64,000 bases of DNA. Origin: Lentilactobacillus kisonensis DSM 19906 = JCM 15041 (lineage in GTDB: Bacteria > Bacillota > Bacilli > Lactobacillales > Lactobacillaceae). The DNA lies in contig NZ_AZEB01000007.1 in NCBI RefSeq assembly GCF_001434135.1, forward strand, positions 54,324 through 118,323, in the 5' to 3' direction. A program made the translations under genes and the position numbers. This document shows positions 46,774 through 54,760 of this stretch, in pieces (position 1 is the stretch's first letter; every line of letters starts with the position of its first letter). The notes beneath the pieces were generated by a model. The model ran no database searches. It had not been told where the DNA came from and was given only the letters and a program-made list of their open reading frames with translations.

Positions 46774-47027
46774 AAAAAAAACGTCCCTGCTAAATTAGCC
46801 ATAGCCAACCTAGCAGGGACGTTTTACCGTGGTTCCACCCTTTTTTATACTCAGAAATTCTAAGTACCTCATTAGATGTTGCATGTTTAATAATTTAAAT
46901 AACCTCGACTCCAAGCGCACTTTCAGCCATCCTGCATTCACCCTTTCACTATCGGTGATCGCTAATTAAGCGGCAACGGCGTACTCTTCTCTTCAACGTC
47001 AAGTTATTAAAAACCGTCAATCGGTTA
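46774..47027 (-). promoter_or_regulatory. T-box riboswitch of the ABC importer operon (probable Cys specifier)
   Basis: On the minus strand GGGTGGAACCACGG (46827-46840) is the T-box motif. The terminator follows (46811-46822 with 46781-46792, ACGTCCCTGCTA stem, T run at 46774-46780). Stem I closes with AATAAC/GTTATT. The specifier-loop stretch AGTGCGCTTGGAG places TGC (46917-46919) best as specifier, a cysteine codon. The variable base of the motif is A, expected to pair with discriminator U73, which fits tRNA-Cys (also Gly or Thr). Uncharged tRNA would therefore switch the importer on. Confidence 0.85.
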
Positions 47028-47033
47028 ACTCCT

Positions 47034-47062
47034 AATGTAAGGTTTCTAAGTGAAAAAGTCAA
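47034..47062 (-). promoter_or_regulatory. Promoter of the T-box/ABC importer operon
   Basis: Minus strand TTGACT (47057-47062), 17-base spacer, TACATT (47034-47039). Confidence 0.6.
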
Positions 47063-47068
47063 CCAAAA

Positions 47069-47187
47069 AGTGAGCGGAAAAAAGCGCTTAGAAGCTGGAG
47101 CCTAAGTCATCTTGGGCGGAAATCCTGGTTTTGGATTTTTGACCAAGATGGCTTAGGTGCAAGCTTCTGCTTTGCGTAGCTGCCCTA
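47069..47187 (-). repeat. A element 28 (upstream of the T-box promoter)
   Basis: Inner stem CCATCTTGGTC against GCCCAAGATG (one G-U plus one mismatch), CCTAAG/CTTAGG, AGAAGCT/AGCTTCT. The last bases of the element touch the -35 region of the importer promoter. Confidence 0.83.
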
Positions 47188-47193
47188 AGAACA

Positions 47194-47419
47194 AGTGAGC
47201 GGAAAAAAGCGCTAGAGTGCGGAACCAAGCGGTTAGAAAGTGGCGCCTAAGTTAGGCCGTCCAGAAATCCCGGGCTTGGATTTTTGAACGGCCTAGCTTA
47301 GGTGCAGCTTTCTGCTTGGTGTAGCACGTTTCCGCAATGTTGCCAAGATACAATTCCCGGTTCTGGAATTTTTGCCGGTGGTGCTTATGCGCAGAGTTTT
47401 GCTTTGTGCAGCAATCCTA
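47194..47419 (-). repeat. A element remnant interrupted by B element 4
   Basis: Left end AGTGAGCGG at 47194-47213. The right part (CAATTCCCGGTTCTGGAATT, GGTGCTTATGCGCAGAG, AATCCTA) is at about 47347-47419. The B element lies between them. Confidence 0.7.
47214..47346 (-). repeat. B element 4 (nested in an A element)
   Basis: AGAGTGCGGAACCAAGCGG ... GCACGTTTCCGCAATGTTGC. Arms: ACCAAGC/GCTTGGT, AGAAAGC against GCTTTCT-type, CCTAAG/CTTAGG, TAGGCCGTTCA/TGGACGGCCTA. Confidence 0.78.
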
Positions 47420-47448
47420 TTTATAAATTCCAAGCCCAAAAATCAAAT

Positions 47449-48198
47449 TTAATTAACTAAAAATCCCTGATCCCTAATTGTCTGCAGCAATTCCTTTCTA
47501 ACGTCGTGGCCTCGTCCAAGTTCAGCAACAATGTGATGGCTAAACGATTCATCCCGACCGTTTGAACTTCGGCTCCCGTAATAGTCTGAAACGGTTTGGT
47601 TATAATCAGCCAATTGGGCGTTAAAATCAGCTGGCAGTTTGTAACTACCATCAAAATGCATTGCCGGTTGTGGCATCCGTGGTTTGATTTCTGGCTTATC
47701 CGCTGGGTAGCCAATTGCCAGCCCCAATAGTGGGAACGTCAATTCTGGTAAATCGAGTAATTCAATAACCCGTTTAGAATCGTTCAAAATGCTTCCCATG
47801 ATCGTCCCACCTAAGCCCATACTTTCAGCAGCAATCAGGATCGTTTGGGTCGCAACTGCCACGTCAAAAACGCTAGCTAAAAACTTATCCGTTGTGTGCA
47901 AAATATAGGGGTCGGCATTATTGGCTTGGGCAATTTGCAGATTTCGGTACTGATCGGCAACCATGACAAAGTAATGACCACTATTAACCAGCCAATGATG
48001 ACCAGTGATTTCTGCCAGCTGCTGCTTAACAGCTGGATCAGTAACACTCACAATTGAATATTGTTGGGAAAACGTACTGGTTGACGCATGTTGCGCAGCT
48101 TCAACTAATGTCGTTACTTGGTCCGCGGTTAATGCCTTATTTTGAAAATGACGGATACTAGTGTGGTTAAACAGTTGGTCTAAAATTACGTTATTCAA
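47449..48198 (-). CDS. NADPH-dependent nitro/flavin reductase (NfsA/NfrA-like)
   Basis: A 249-residue FMN oxidoreductase. The N-terminal HTSIRHFQNKALT and STFSQQYSIVSV are FMN-contact blocks; MGLGGTIMGSI and the C-terminal SNGRDESFSHHIV fit the family. Such enzymes reduce nitro compounds, quinones or free flavin. AGGAG directly touches the ATG at 48207; a TTG at 48198, 8 bases from it, gives a family-like start and is chosen. Confidence 0.85.
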   Translation of the reverse strand: MNNVILDQLFNHTSIRHFQNKALTADQVTTLVEAAQHASTSTFSQQYSIVSVTDPAVKQQLAEITGHHWLVNSGHYFVMVADQYRNLQIAQANNADPYILHTTDKFLASVFDVAVATQTILIAAESMGLGGTIMGSILNDSKRVIELLDLPELTFPLLGLAIGYPADKPEIKPRMPQPAMHFDGSYKLPADFNAQLADYNQTVSDYYGSRSSNGRDESFSHHIVAELGRGHDVRKELLQTIRDQGFLVN

Positions 48199-48302
48199 AC
48201 GGGACATCTCCTAAATCAATATTTGAAATTTACTTTTTGTCATTTTAGGTTTACAATAATTCATATCAGATAATAATCATCACAAACTAGAGAGCAGGTG
48301 CG

Positions 48303-48986
48303 ATGATGTCAAAAAAACGGTCATTATCTCAAAAAATTAACGTGATGCGGGCTTCTGTTATGGGCGCAAATGATGGTATCGTTTCAGTCGCCGGGATTGT
48401 CCTTGGTGTTGCTGCGGCAACCAGTAATAATTTTGCAATTTTTATCTCCGGAATTTCCGGCATGCTAGCTGGTACCGTCTCAATGGCAATGGGCGAATTC
48501 GTATCGGTCAACACCCAAAAGGATTCTGAACGAAACGCCATTACGACCCAAAAGCAAGCCTTAGCAGACTCATATGACAATGAGTTTAACACAGTTAAGG
48601 ACAAATTGGTTACCGATGGTATTTCAACTGACCTCGCTCAGCAAGCCACCAAGGAAATGATGGCAAAGGATCCCATCAAAACGACCGTCCGCCAAAAATA
48701 CGGGTTTACCGTAGGCGAGTACACCAATCCCCTTTCTGCTGCACTTGCCTCCATGATTTCGTTTCCAACTGGGTCAATTTTACCGTTGCTGGCAATTACC
48801 CTGTTTCCAAAACCCATTCGGATTCAGGCAACCTTCATTGCCGTGTTAATCGCCCTTGCCATTACGGGATACACGGCTGCTAAATTAGGGAATGCCAATA
48901 CGCGCCACGGAATTGTCCGAAACGTCATTTCCGGTACGTTAACGATGATCGTCACGTTTGTGATCGGTACTTTGATTGGCAGTTAG
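48303..48986 (+). CDS. VIT-family (CCC1/VIT1) membrane transporter 1
   Basis: A 227-residue protein with two N-terminal and three C-terminal hydrophobic segments and a soluble linker, the VIT plan. RASVMGANDGIVSVAGIVLG and AMGEFVSVNTQKDSE are hallmark motifs with the metal-binding Glu. VIT1/CCC1 proteins move ferrous iron or manganese. A paralogue follows 103 bases on. AGCAGGTG precedes the ATG. Confidence 0.88.
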   Translation: MMSKKRSLSQKINVMRASVMGANDGIVSVAGIVLGVAAATSNNFAIFISGISGMLAGTVSMAMGEFVSVNTQKDSERNAITTQKQALADSYDNEFNTVKDKLVTDGISTDLAQQATKEMMAKDPIKTTVRQKYGFTVGEYTNPLSAALASMISFPTGSILPLLAITLFPKPIRIQATFIAVLIALAITGYTAAKLGNANTRHGIVRNVISGTLTMIVTFVIGTLIGS

Positions 48987-49089
48987 GCAACATCGGTGGA
49001 GTTGATTTTTCTTATATACATCATCACTTATTAATCGTTACTTATTGATCAAAGCATGCTCAAAGAAGCAAAGACTGGAGGAATTATCC

Positions 49090-49794
49090 ATGCTTAGTAT
49101 TCACGCAAAAAAGAAAAAGGCCACCCAAACAATGGATGAAAAGCTCAACACATTGCGAGCTGGTGTATTAGGGTCTAACGATGGTATTTTGACGGTTGTC
49201 GGTGTTTTATTCAGTGTTGCCGTTGCAACAACGAATCAATTTACCATCTTTATCGCCGGACTTTCAGACTTATTAGCATGCGCCTTTTCAATGGCGTCAG
49301 GCGAATATGCTTCTGTCAGCACCCAAAAGGATACTGAACAATCCGTTGTCGAGACCGAGAAGGCCCTACTAAAAACCGATTATGAACAAGAACTACAAGT
49401 TGTATCAGACCATTACGTCGATGAAGGTGTTACCAAAGAAACCGCTGAAAAGATCGCCAAAGATCTCATGAATAAGAAACCACTGGAAACCATTGTCAGT
49501 ATTAAGTACGACCTTCAACTCGGCCACTATATGAATCCTTGGAACGCAGCCTTCTCATCCTTATTTTCAGCTTCGGCTGGTGGCATTTTCCCACTGGTTG
49601 CGATGACCCTGTCTCCAGTTGCCTATCAATGGCCAGCAACTATTTTAGCAGTTTGTCTTTCGGTTGCGTTAACCGGCTACCTCAGTGCCCGCCTGGGAAA
49701 TGGCCTTGTTAAAACGGCCATCATTCGAAACGTCATTGTGGGCATTATTACGATGATCATTCACTATTCACTTGGATTGTTACTTCAAGCTTAA
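49090..49794 (+). CDS. VIT-family (CCC1/VIT1) membrane transporter 2
   Basis: A 234-residue paralogue of the preceding gene: RAGVLGSNDGILTVVGVLFS, ASGEYASVSTQKDTE. Two adjacent copies are a common arrangement in lactobacilli and may form a heterodimer. ATG at 49090 has GGAGG upstream. It ends one base before the end of the convergent protease gene. Confidence 0.88.
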   Translation: MLSIHAKKKKATQTMDEKLNTLRAGVLGSNDGILTVVGVLFSVAVATTNQFTIFIAGLSDLLACAFSMASGEYASVSTQKDTEQSVVETEKALLKTDYEQELQVVSDHYVDEGVTKETAEKIAKDLMNKKPLETIVSIKYDLQLGHYMNPWNAAFSSLFSASAGGIFPLVAMTLSPVAYQWPATILAVCLSVALTGYLSARLGNGLVKTAIIRNVIVGIITMIIHYSLGLLLQA

Positions 49795-49795
49795 G

Positions 49796-50488
49796 CTATT
49801 TTTTCGGGACCCCTGCGTATAATTGAGCCAAATGATTCGCGTCCACTTGCGGAATACTGCTATATAGGGTAGGGGCTGCCGCTTGCATAATCGAATGATT
49901 GTTTTGGCTGTGATTAAGCCCAAGATCATGTCCTAATTCATGCATGGCGACGCTTGCCTGTTGGTTAATGGAGGTGTATTTCATTCGAGTCATTGCCCCA
50001 GTTATTAAATAACTTTCATTATGGTCAGCAAACAGCGGCGGACCATTACCAGTTTGAACTCGCTGAACCGTATAACCCATTACCACACCGGGTTCAGCAT
50101 CCCAGCCATCAGGTTCATCCCGGTAGTTCGTTCTAGTGCCAAGTACGATTTCAGCACGAGCCGTTTCATTAGTCGCAACCAAACTAACAACGCCGACATT
50201 GTTCCAAGCCTGGACAGCTTTTTGCCATACCTTAACGTAGTGGCGCGAAGTTGTCTTTTTGATTTTATATGGAATTTGTTTTGTCGGCCAGTGATAGTCC
50301 TTGCTTGGACTGTACATAGGTTTAGGATCAGTATCAGGAGTTTCAATTGGAGCCGACGATTGATAAATCGTAGCCGGCACTAGGTTGATGGTTAGGCTTC
50401 CAAACAAACCCAGAAACGCGAATGTAGCTACTAACCAGCTTACTAACCGCCTACCCCTAATTTGACTATCGTGATTAAAGTGCTTCAC
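49796..50488 (-). CDS. Membrane-anchored matrixin-like zinc metalloprotease
   Basis: A 230-residue protein with one N-terminal membrane helix (residues 16-38) and an outer catalytic domain. HELGHDLGLNH at 183-193 is the full HExxHxxGxxH zinc motif; SIM at 199-201 is the Met-turn. QKAVQAWNNVGVVSLV is the usual matrixin N-terminal block. It probably cleaves proteins at the cell surface. No propeptide with a cysteine switch is seen. Stop is 1 base from the opposite gene's stop. Confidence 0.88.
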   Translation of the reverse strand: MKHFNHDSQIRGRRLVSWLVATFAFLGLFGSLTINLVPATIYQSSAPIETPDTDPKPMYSPSKDYHWPTKQIPYKIKKTTSRHYVKVWQKAVQAWNNVGVVSLVATNETARAEIVLGTRTNYRDEPDGWDAEPGVVMGYTVQRVQTGNGPPLFADHNESYLITGAMTRMKYTSINQQASVAMHELGHDLGLNHSQNNHSIMQAAAPTLYSSIPQVDANHLAQLYAGVPKK

Positions 50489-50689
50489 CGAGACTCCCCT
50501 CCTTAGTCGGTAGTTTTACATTTAAAACGAGTTGGTCTATCTTTAATCAAGTTTCTCAGACAATTCATTTGCGCCCCTTAATTAAACTATTGTATAGTGA
50601 AGTTATAACTTGTTGTTAGTTTTAGTAATGACTTGGTTCAGTGATATCAGAATCAATTCGAGGCCGGCAGCAGAAAAGGGGAATTATTT

Positions 50690-51388
50690 ATGCATAAGAA
50701 GTTTAAGTTAATCACAGCGGCGCTTGCAACTACTGTCGTTGCGGGTGGGTTGGCATTAATTAGTAGCACGCCAACAACCACTGTTCAGGCCGCTAATACG
50801 TTTGCCAGCTCTGAAGTGAGTGGTCCAAGCGGCTATTTTTACAACTCCAAGATCGGGTTGGCCTTTCATTGGCGTAATCTCAAAACCAACCGCGGAGTAC
50901 AAACAATCATGGTCATGGGTGATTTTAAGACGCCTAAGCTCACAACTGGCCTACCGATTGGTAACTCAATTAGTAAGGATAAACGTACCTTCACTGCAAA
51001 TTATAAACAACTTACTAACAAGAATAAATTGACTAAAACAAATTATCAATTTAATCTCCGTAAACTTAGCACCAATAAGTATCAGGTGAAGGTTGCCAAA
51101 TACGGTAATAGCCGCCTGCCAAGTAATAAGGGTAAAAATTACACGTTCTACCGAACTAAGAAGAGCCCAGCAAAGTCACTGGCAACTAAATTCACCCGGC
51201 CAACTTTAGAAAAAGCATTAAAAAAACAATACGATCAAAATGTCGAAGCTCAATATCAAAAAGCCAAAGCAGCCGGCCAAAATGTTAAGGACCCAGCAAC
51301 CGATCCAGCAATTCAAAAGCAACGACAACAATACATTACAACTGGTATAAACAGCTATATTAAGCAGATAGTAAAGGCATTTGGCTGA
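50690..51388 (+). CDS. Secreted protein of unknown function (232 aa)
   Basis: I do not recognise a family. Residues 1-35 form a signal peptide (KKFKLITAALATTVVAGGLALIS, cleavage after VQA). The mature part is very basic, rich in Lys, Asn and Thr, with a C-terminal Gln/Ala-rich helical stretch (EKALKKQYDQNVEAQYQKAK). Many small wall-associated lactobacillus proteins look like this. GGGGA precedes the ATG. Confidence 0.75.
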   Translation: MHKKFKLITAALATTVVAGGLALISSTPTTTVQAANTFASSEVSGPSGYFYNSKIGLAFHWRNLKTNRGVQTIMVMGDFKTPKLTTGLPIGNSISKDKRTFTANYKQLTNKNKLTKTNYQFNLRKLSTNKYQVKVAKYGNSRLPSNKGKNYTFYRTKKSPAKSLATKFTRPTLEKALKKQYDQNVEAQYQKAKAAGQNVKDPATDPAIQKQRQQYITTGINSYIKQIVKAFG

Positions 51389-51409
51389 GGTAATTTTGAC
51401 GATAAAGCG

Positions 51410-51459
51410 CCAGCATTTAGCACTCTTCGCTTCAGAGTGCTAAATGCTGGTATTTTTTT
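51410..51459 (+). terminator. Terminator-like hairpin containing the CIRCE
   Basis: A 17-bp perfect stem (CCAGCATTTAGCACTCT with AGAGTGCTAAATGCTGG) with a 7-base loop, followed by T-rich DNA. It lies just after the secreted-protein gene. Confidence 0.75.
51417..51443 (+). promoter_or_regulatory. CIRCE element (HrcA operator) upstream of the hsp20 genes
   Basis: TTAGCACTC (51417-51425), nine bases, GAGTGCTAA (51435-51443): a perfect match to the CIRCE consensus bound by HrcA. It is about 130 bases upstream of the first small heat-shock gene. A TATTAT at 51470-51475 could be the -10. Confidence 0.9.
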
Positions 51460-51570
51460 GAACAGTGATTATTATAGAAGATGAAAGGTAAAGAAAGGGC
51501 AGTGGCAGTCAGAAGTTACCCTTTCAATACCTTGAAAATATTAATTTCGATAACTAAGGAGATTGGTATT

Positions 51571-52005
51571 ATGGCAAATGATTTAATGAACCGTTTCGAT
51601 TTGGATCCATTCTTTGATCGAATGACTCATCGTTTCTTCAATTCGAATGATCTCGACAAGGACTACGCCAACTTCGGAAACCTTAAAACTGATATTAAAG
51701 AAAGCGACAAAGACTATTCACTCAAAGTTGATGTTCCAGGAATCGATAAGAACAATATCCGATTAGCATACCAAGATGGTGTCTTATCCCTTAATATTAG
51801 CCAAGAGCAATCAAATGAACAAAAAGATGAAAAGGGCCGTGTTATTGCAAGTGAACGTAGTCACGGTGTTATGTCTCGAAGTTATCAATTACCTGGCGTT
51901 GATAAGGATCATATTTCAGCCCAGATTAACGATGGTGTTTTGAGTGTGACGTTACCAAAGCTTGCCGAAAGTAATGATAACAATGGCAACATTGAAATTC
52001 AGTAA
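51571..52005 (+). CDS. hsp20: Small heat-shock protein (Hsp20/alpha-crystallin) 1
   Basis: A 144-residue chaperone. The N-terminal part LDPFFDRMTHRFF precedes an alpha-crystallin domain (about 40-130) with DYSLKVDVPGIDKNNI and GVLSVTLPK; the last residues are a flexible tail. It holds unfolding proteins under heat stress. ATG at 51571 follows AAGGAG. CIRCE upstream indicates HrcA control. Confidence 0.93.
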   Translation: MANDLMNRFDLDPFFDRMTHRFFNSNDLDKDYANFGNLKTDIKESDKDYSLKVDVPGIDKNNIRLAYQDGVLSLNISQEQSNEQKDEKGRVIASERSHGVMSRSYQLPGVDKDHISAQINDGVLSVTLPKLAESNDNNGNIEIQ

Positions 52006-52096
52006 TCACTAAAAGAACGCTTTGGGGGAACGTGGTCGATCCGCGCTTCACCACCTTTGACGCTTGTTAAATCATGCAACAAGGGAGATTGGTATT

Positions 52097-52528
52097 ATGG
52101 CAAATGAATTAATGAATCGTTTCAATATGGATCCGTTCTTTGATCAAATGGCTCGTCGTTTCTTCAACCCAACTGATGATCGTGATTATATGGATCAAAG
52201 TGCATTGAAGACCGATATTACCGAGAACGATAAGGATTACACCTTGAAAGTTGATGTCCCAGGGATTGATAAGAAGAATATTCACTTGGTATATCAAAAC
52301 GACAATTTGGCATTGAACATTGACCAAGCTCAATCATCTGAAAAGAAGGATGAAAACGGCCGGGTTATTGCAAGTGAACGCAGTCATGGCGTTATGTCTC
52401 GAACCTATGAATTACCAGGTGTTGACCGTGATAACATCTCAGCTGAAGTTGTCAACGGTGTCTTGACAGTCACATTACCAAAGGCCGCTGAAGTTCAAGA
52501 TCACAATAGCCAAATTGAGATTCAATAA
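52097..52528 (+). CDS. hsp20: Small heat-shock protein (Hsp20/alpha-crystallin) 2
   Basis: A 143-residue tandem paralogue of the preceding gene (MANELMNRFNMDPFFDQMARRFF; GVLTVTLPK). Even the ribosome-site region (GGGAGATTGGTATT) matches that of the first copy, so the duplication included the translation start region. The 91-base gap shows no new promoter, so both probably share the CIRCE-controlled transcript. Confidence 0.93.
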   Translation: MANELMNRFNMDPFFDQMARRFFNPTDDRDYMDQSALKTDITENDKDYTLKVDVPGIDKKNIHLVYQNDNLALNIDQAQSSEKKDENGRVIASERSHGVMSRTYELPGVDRDNISAEVVNGVLTVTLPKAAEVQDHNSQIEIQ

Positions 52529-52552
52529 TTGGGTTACCATAATCTAAGATTT

Positions 52553-52599
52553 AAAAAGCAAACCATTTCGACAAGTTGCCGATTTGGTTTGCTTTTTTT
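52553..52599 (+). terminator. Terminator after the hsp20 pair
   Basis: AAAAAGCAAACCA pairs with TGGTTTGCTTTTTTT around an inner TCG/CGA stem. Confidence 0.85.
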
Positions 52600-52701
52600 G
52601 TTTATCCGTTATGTTTAGGACAATTTATTCTGTGTGACTTGGGATTGACCTGATAAACTGTTTTTTGGACGGTGTAACTAGATTGCTCTTGTTGCATAGA
52701 T

Positions 52702-52800
52702 TAGGGCCGCTTTGCAAAGCAGGAGCTGGAACGTAAACGCCAAGCAGCATTGTGGAATGATGCTCCGAGAAGCAGATGCTAGATATCTAAGAGCGTATCT
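52702..52800 (+). repeat. Degenerate A-like fragments
   Basis: TAGGGCCGCTTTGCAAAGCAG at 52702 is an A-type left end. GATGCTCCGAGAAGCAGATG near 52761 resembles the left end of the 43298 element. No complete fold remains. Confidence 0.5.
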
Positions 52801-52844
52801 AACTGCCTCTCCCCTATTTAATGATTGCCCCACTCTCATATAGA

Positions 52845-52967
52845 GTAGGACCGCTCCGCAAAACAGAAGCCTACACATAAGCACCCCTAGCAAAAATCCC
52901 CAAAAACCAGGGATTTCTGCTAGGGGCGACTTATGTTTCGGCTTCTAACCGTTTTGCTCCGCTCACT
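52845..52967 (+). repeat. A element 27 (abuts the stop of the ABC exporter gene)
   Basis: Plus-sense copy at the 3' side of a minus-strand gene. Inner stem CCCCTAGCA/TGCTAGGGG, CATAAG/CTTATG, AGAAGCC/GGCTTCT, outer CAAAA/TTTTG. It ends at the exporter stop codon (52967-52969). Confidence 0.87.
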
Positions 52968-54760
52968 TAATCCAGGTGCGCCGAATTCTGCAATCTAATC
53001 ATATCGTAATAATATCCACGTTTCTGCATTAACTCATCGTTAGTTCCACGCTCAACAATTTTACCTGCATCTAGCACCAAAATCAGATCAGCATTTTGGA
53101 TTGTCGATAACCGGTGGGCAATTGCAATTGTCGTTCTGCCTTGTTGAAGCTTGGCCAATCCAGTTTGAATGACCTGTTCCGTTTCGGTATCAATGTTTGC
53201 GGTTGCTTCATCAAGAATCAAAATTTTGGGATCCGTTACTAACGTTCTAGCAAACGAAATCAGCTGGCGTTGACCACTCGAATAGCTGGCGCCTCTTTCA
53301 ATTACTCTGGCATCGTACTTATCCGGTAGCGTTTCAATAAACTGGTCAGCTTGCACAAATCGCGCTGCTGCTCTAACCGCTTGATCACTAATTTCTTCAT
53401 TAAACATTCGAATATTTGAAGCCACCGTCCCATAAAACATGAACGGCTCTTGTAATACCAACCCCATTTTCTTGCGCAGTTCTGAGATTGAATAATCGCG
53501 AATATTCCGGTCATCAATTAGAATCTGGCCTTCCCCAAACTCATAGAATCGCATCATCACATTGATAATCGACGTCTTCCCGCTGCCAGTTTCGCCAACC
53601 AAAGCAACCGTCTGACCCGGTTCTGCCACAAACGAAACATCATGCAGCACCGGATTTTTACCGTCGTAAGAAAAAGTTACGTGCCAAAATTCGATTTTAC
53701 CTCGAGTGATTTCGGCTCCATCAACCGGATGTTGTTGAGGTTCTAACGTATCATCATCCATAATTCTAAAAACTCGCGAACCAGCAACCACCCCATCTTG
53801 GAAATCGCTTAGCCGATCCATCATTTCAGACATTGGGTTGTAGAAGTTATTCAAATAAGTAATGAACGCATAGATGACACCAGCGGCTACGTAACTATGC
53901 AACCCACGAACACCAAACATCCCTAAAACGAGAACCGTTCCTAACGCGTAAAAGAGGTTAATCATTGGGTTCAGTAGCAACGAGTTAATTCGAATCATTG
54001 CCTTTCTGGTGTTGTAGTATTGGTCATTGGTCCCATTAAATTCTTGATTAATTCGTTTCTCTTGGCGGAACTGTTGAATCACGCTAATTCCGGTGATCCC
54101 CTCGGCCAGTTTGGCATTTAGGACACTCAAGCGTTCCCGCATTCGGCGGTACACCCGGGTACTATATCGCTGGTAGTACCAAACCATCACAAATAAAAAT
54201 GGCATAAAAACAAGCAGCCACAGTGAGATCTTAATATCAACCACGTACATTGCAATAAATGAGGAAACCATCGCGGAAACCGTTACAACCAAGCTATTAA
54301 ATAACGCCCAGAAGTTTGCGAATGCCATAGTATCATTCGTTAACCTGGATAAGATTGAGCCACTTGGCGTTTGGTCAAAGTACCTCATCCCTAAGGTGTG
54401 CAATTTCGAAAATAGTCTGCGTCGGGTATGTTCCAGCATATATTCAGCGCCCATTTCATACAGATAGGACTGCACAAACTGCATAATCGCCTTAACAATC
54501 ATGCCAAATAAATATAACCCAGCAAAAAACCACATCACGGCAAAGTCAGTATGCCCAACTACTAAGTGACTATCCATATAAACTTGAATAATTCTCGGTA
54601 GGAAAATATTGATAACCGCAACGGCAATCGAAAATCCGACTGAAAAGTAAAAGTACCACTTATAAGGGGCGGCGTAGCGAAACAGTCTGCCAATAATTCG
54701 CATCTGCTCACCAAACGGAATGCTTTTTGACCATGCTGATTCGTGCTTTGAATTATCCAT
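52967..54760 (-). CDS. ABC exporter half-transporter, subunit 2 (canonical Walker B, atypical signature)
   Basis: A 597-residue protein: six membrane helices then an ATPase domain. Walker A GETGSGKTS, signature SSGQRQL (atypical for LSGGQ), Walker B LILDEATANID with the catalytic Glu. Together with the preceding gene it matches heterodimeric exporters of the LmrCD/BmrCD type that export drugs or lipids. The start overlaps the end of subunit 1 by 8 bases. Confidence 0.9.
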   Translation of the reverse strand: MDNSKHESAWSKSIPFGEQMRIIGRLFRYAAPYKWYFYFSVGFSIAVAVINIFLPRIIQVYMDSHLVVGHTDFAVMWFFAGLYLFGMIVKAIMQFVQSYLYEMGAEYMLEHTRRRLFSKLHTLGMRYFDQTPSGSILSRLTNDTMAFANFWALFNSLVVTVSAMVSSFIAMYVVDIKISLWLLVFMPFLFVMVWYYQRYSTRVYRRMRERLSVLNAKLAEGITGISVIQQFRQEKRINQEFNGTNDQYYNTRKAMIRINSLLLNPMINLFYALGTVLVLGMFGVRGLHSYVAAGVIYAFITYLNNFYNPMSEMMDRLSDFQDGVVAGSRVFRIMDDDTLEPQQHPVDGAEITRGKIEFWHVTFSYDGKNPVLHDVSFVAEPGQTVALVGETGSGKTSIINVMMRFYEFGEGQILIDDRNIRDYSISELRKKMGLVLQEPFMFYGTVASNIRMFNEEISDQAVRAAARFVQADQFIETLPDKYDARVIERGASYSSGQRQLISFARTLVTDPKILILDEATANIDTETEQVIQTGLAKLQQGRTTIAIAHRLSTIQNADLILVLDAGKIVERGTNDELMQKRGYYYDMIRLQNSAHLD

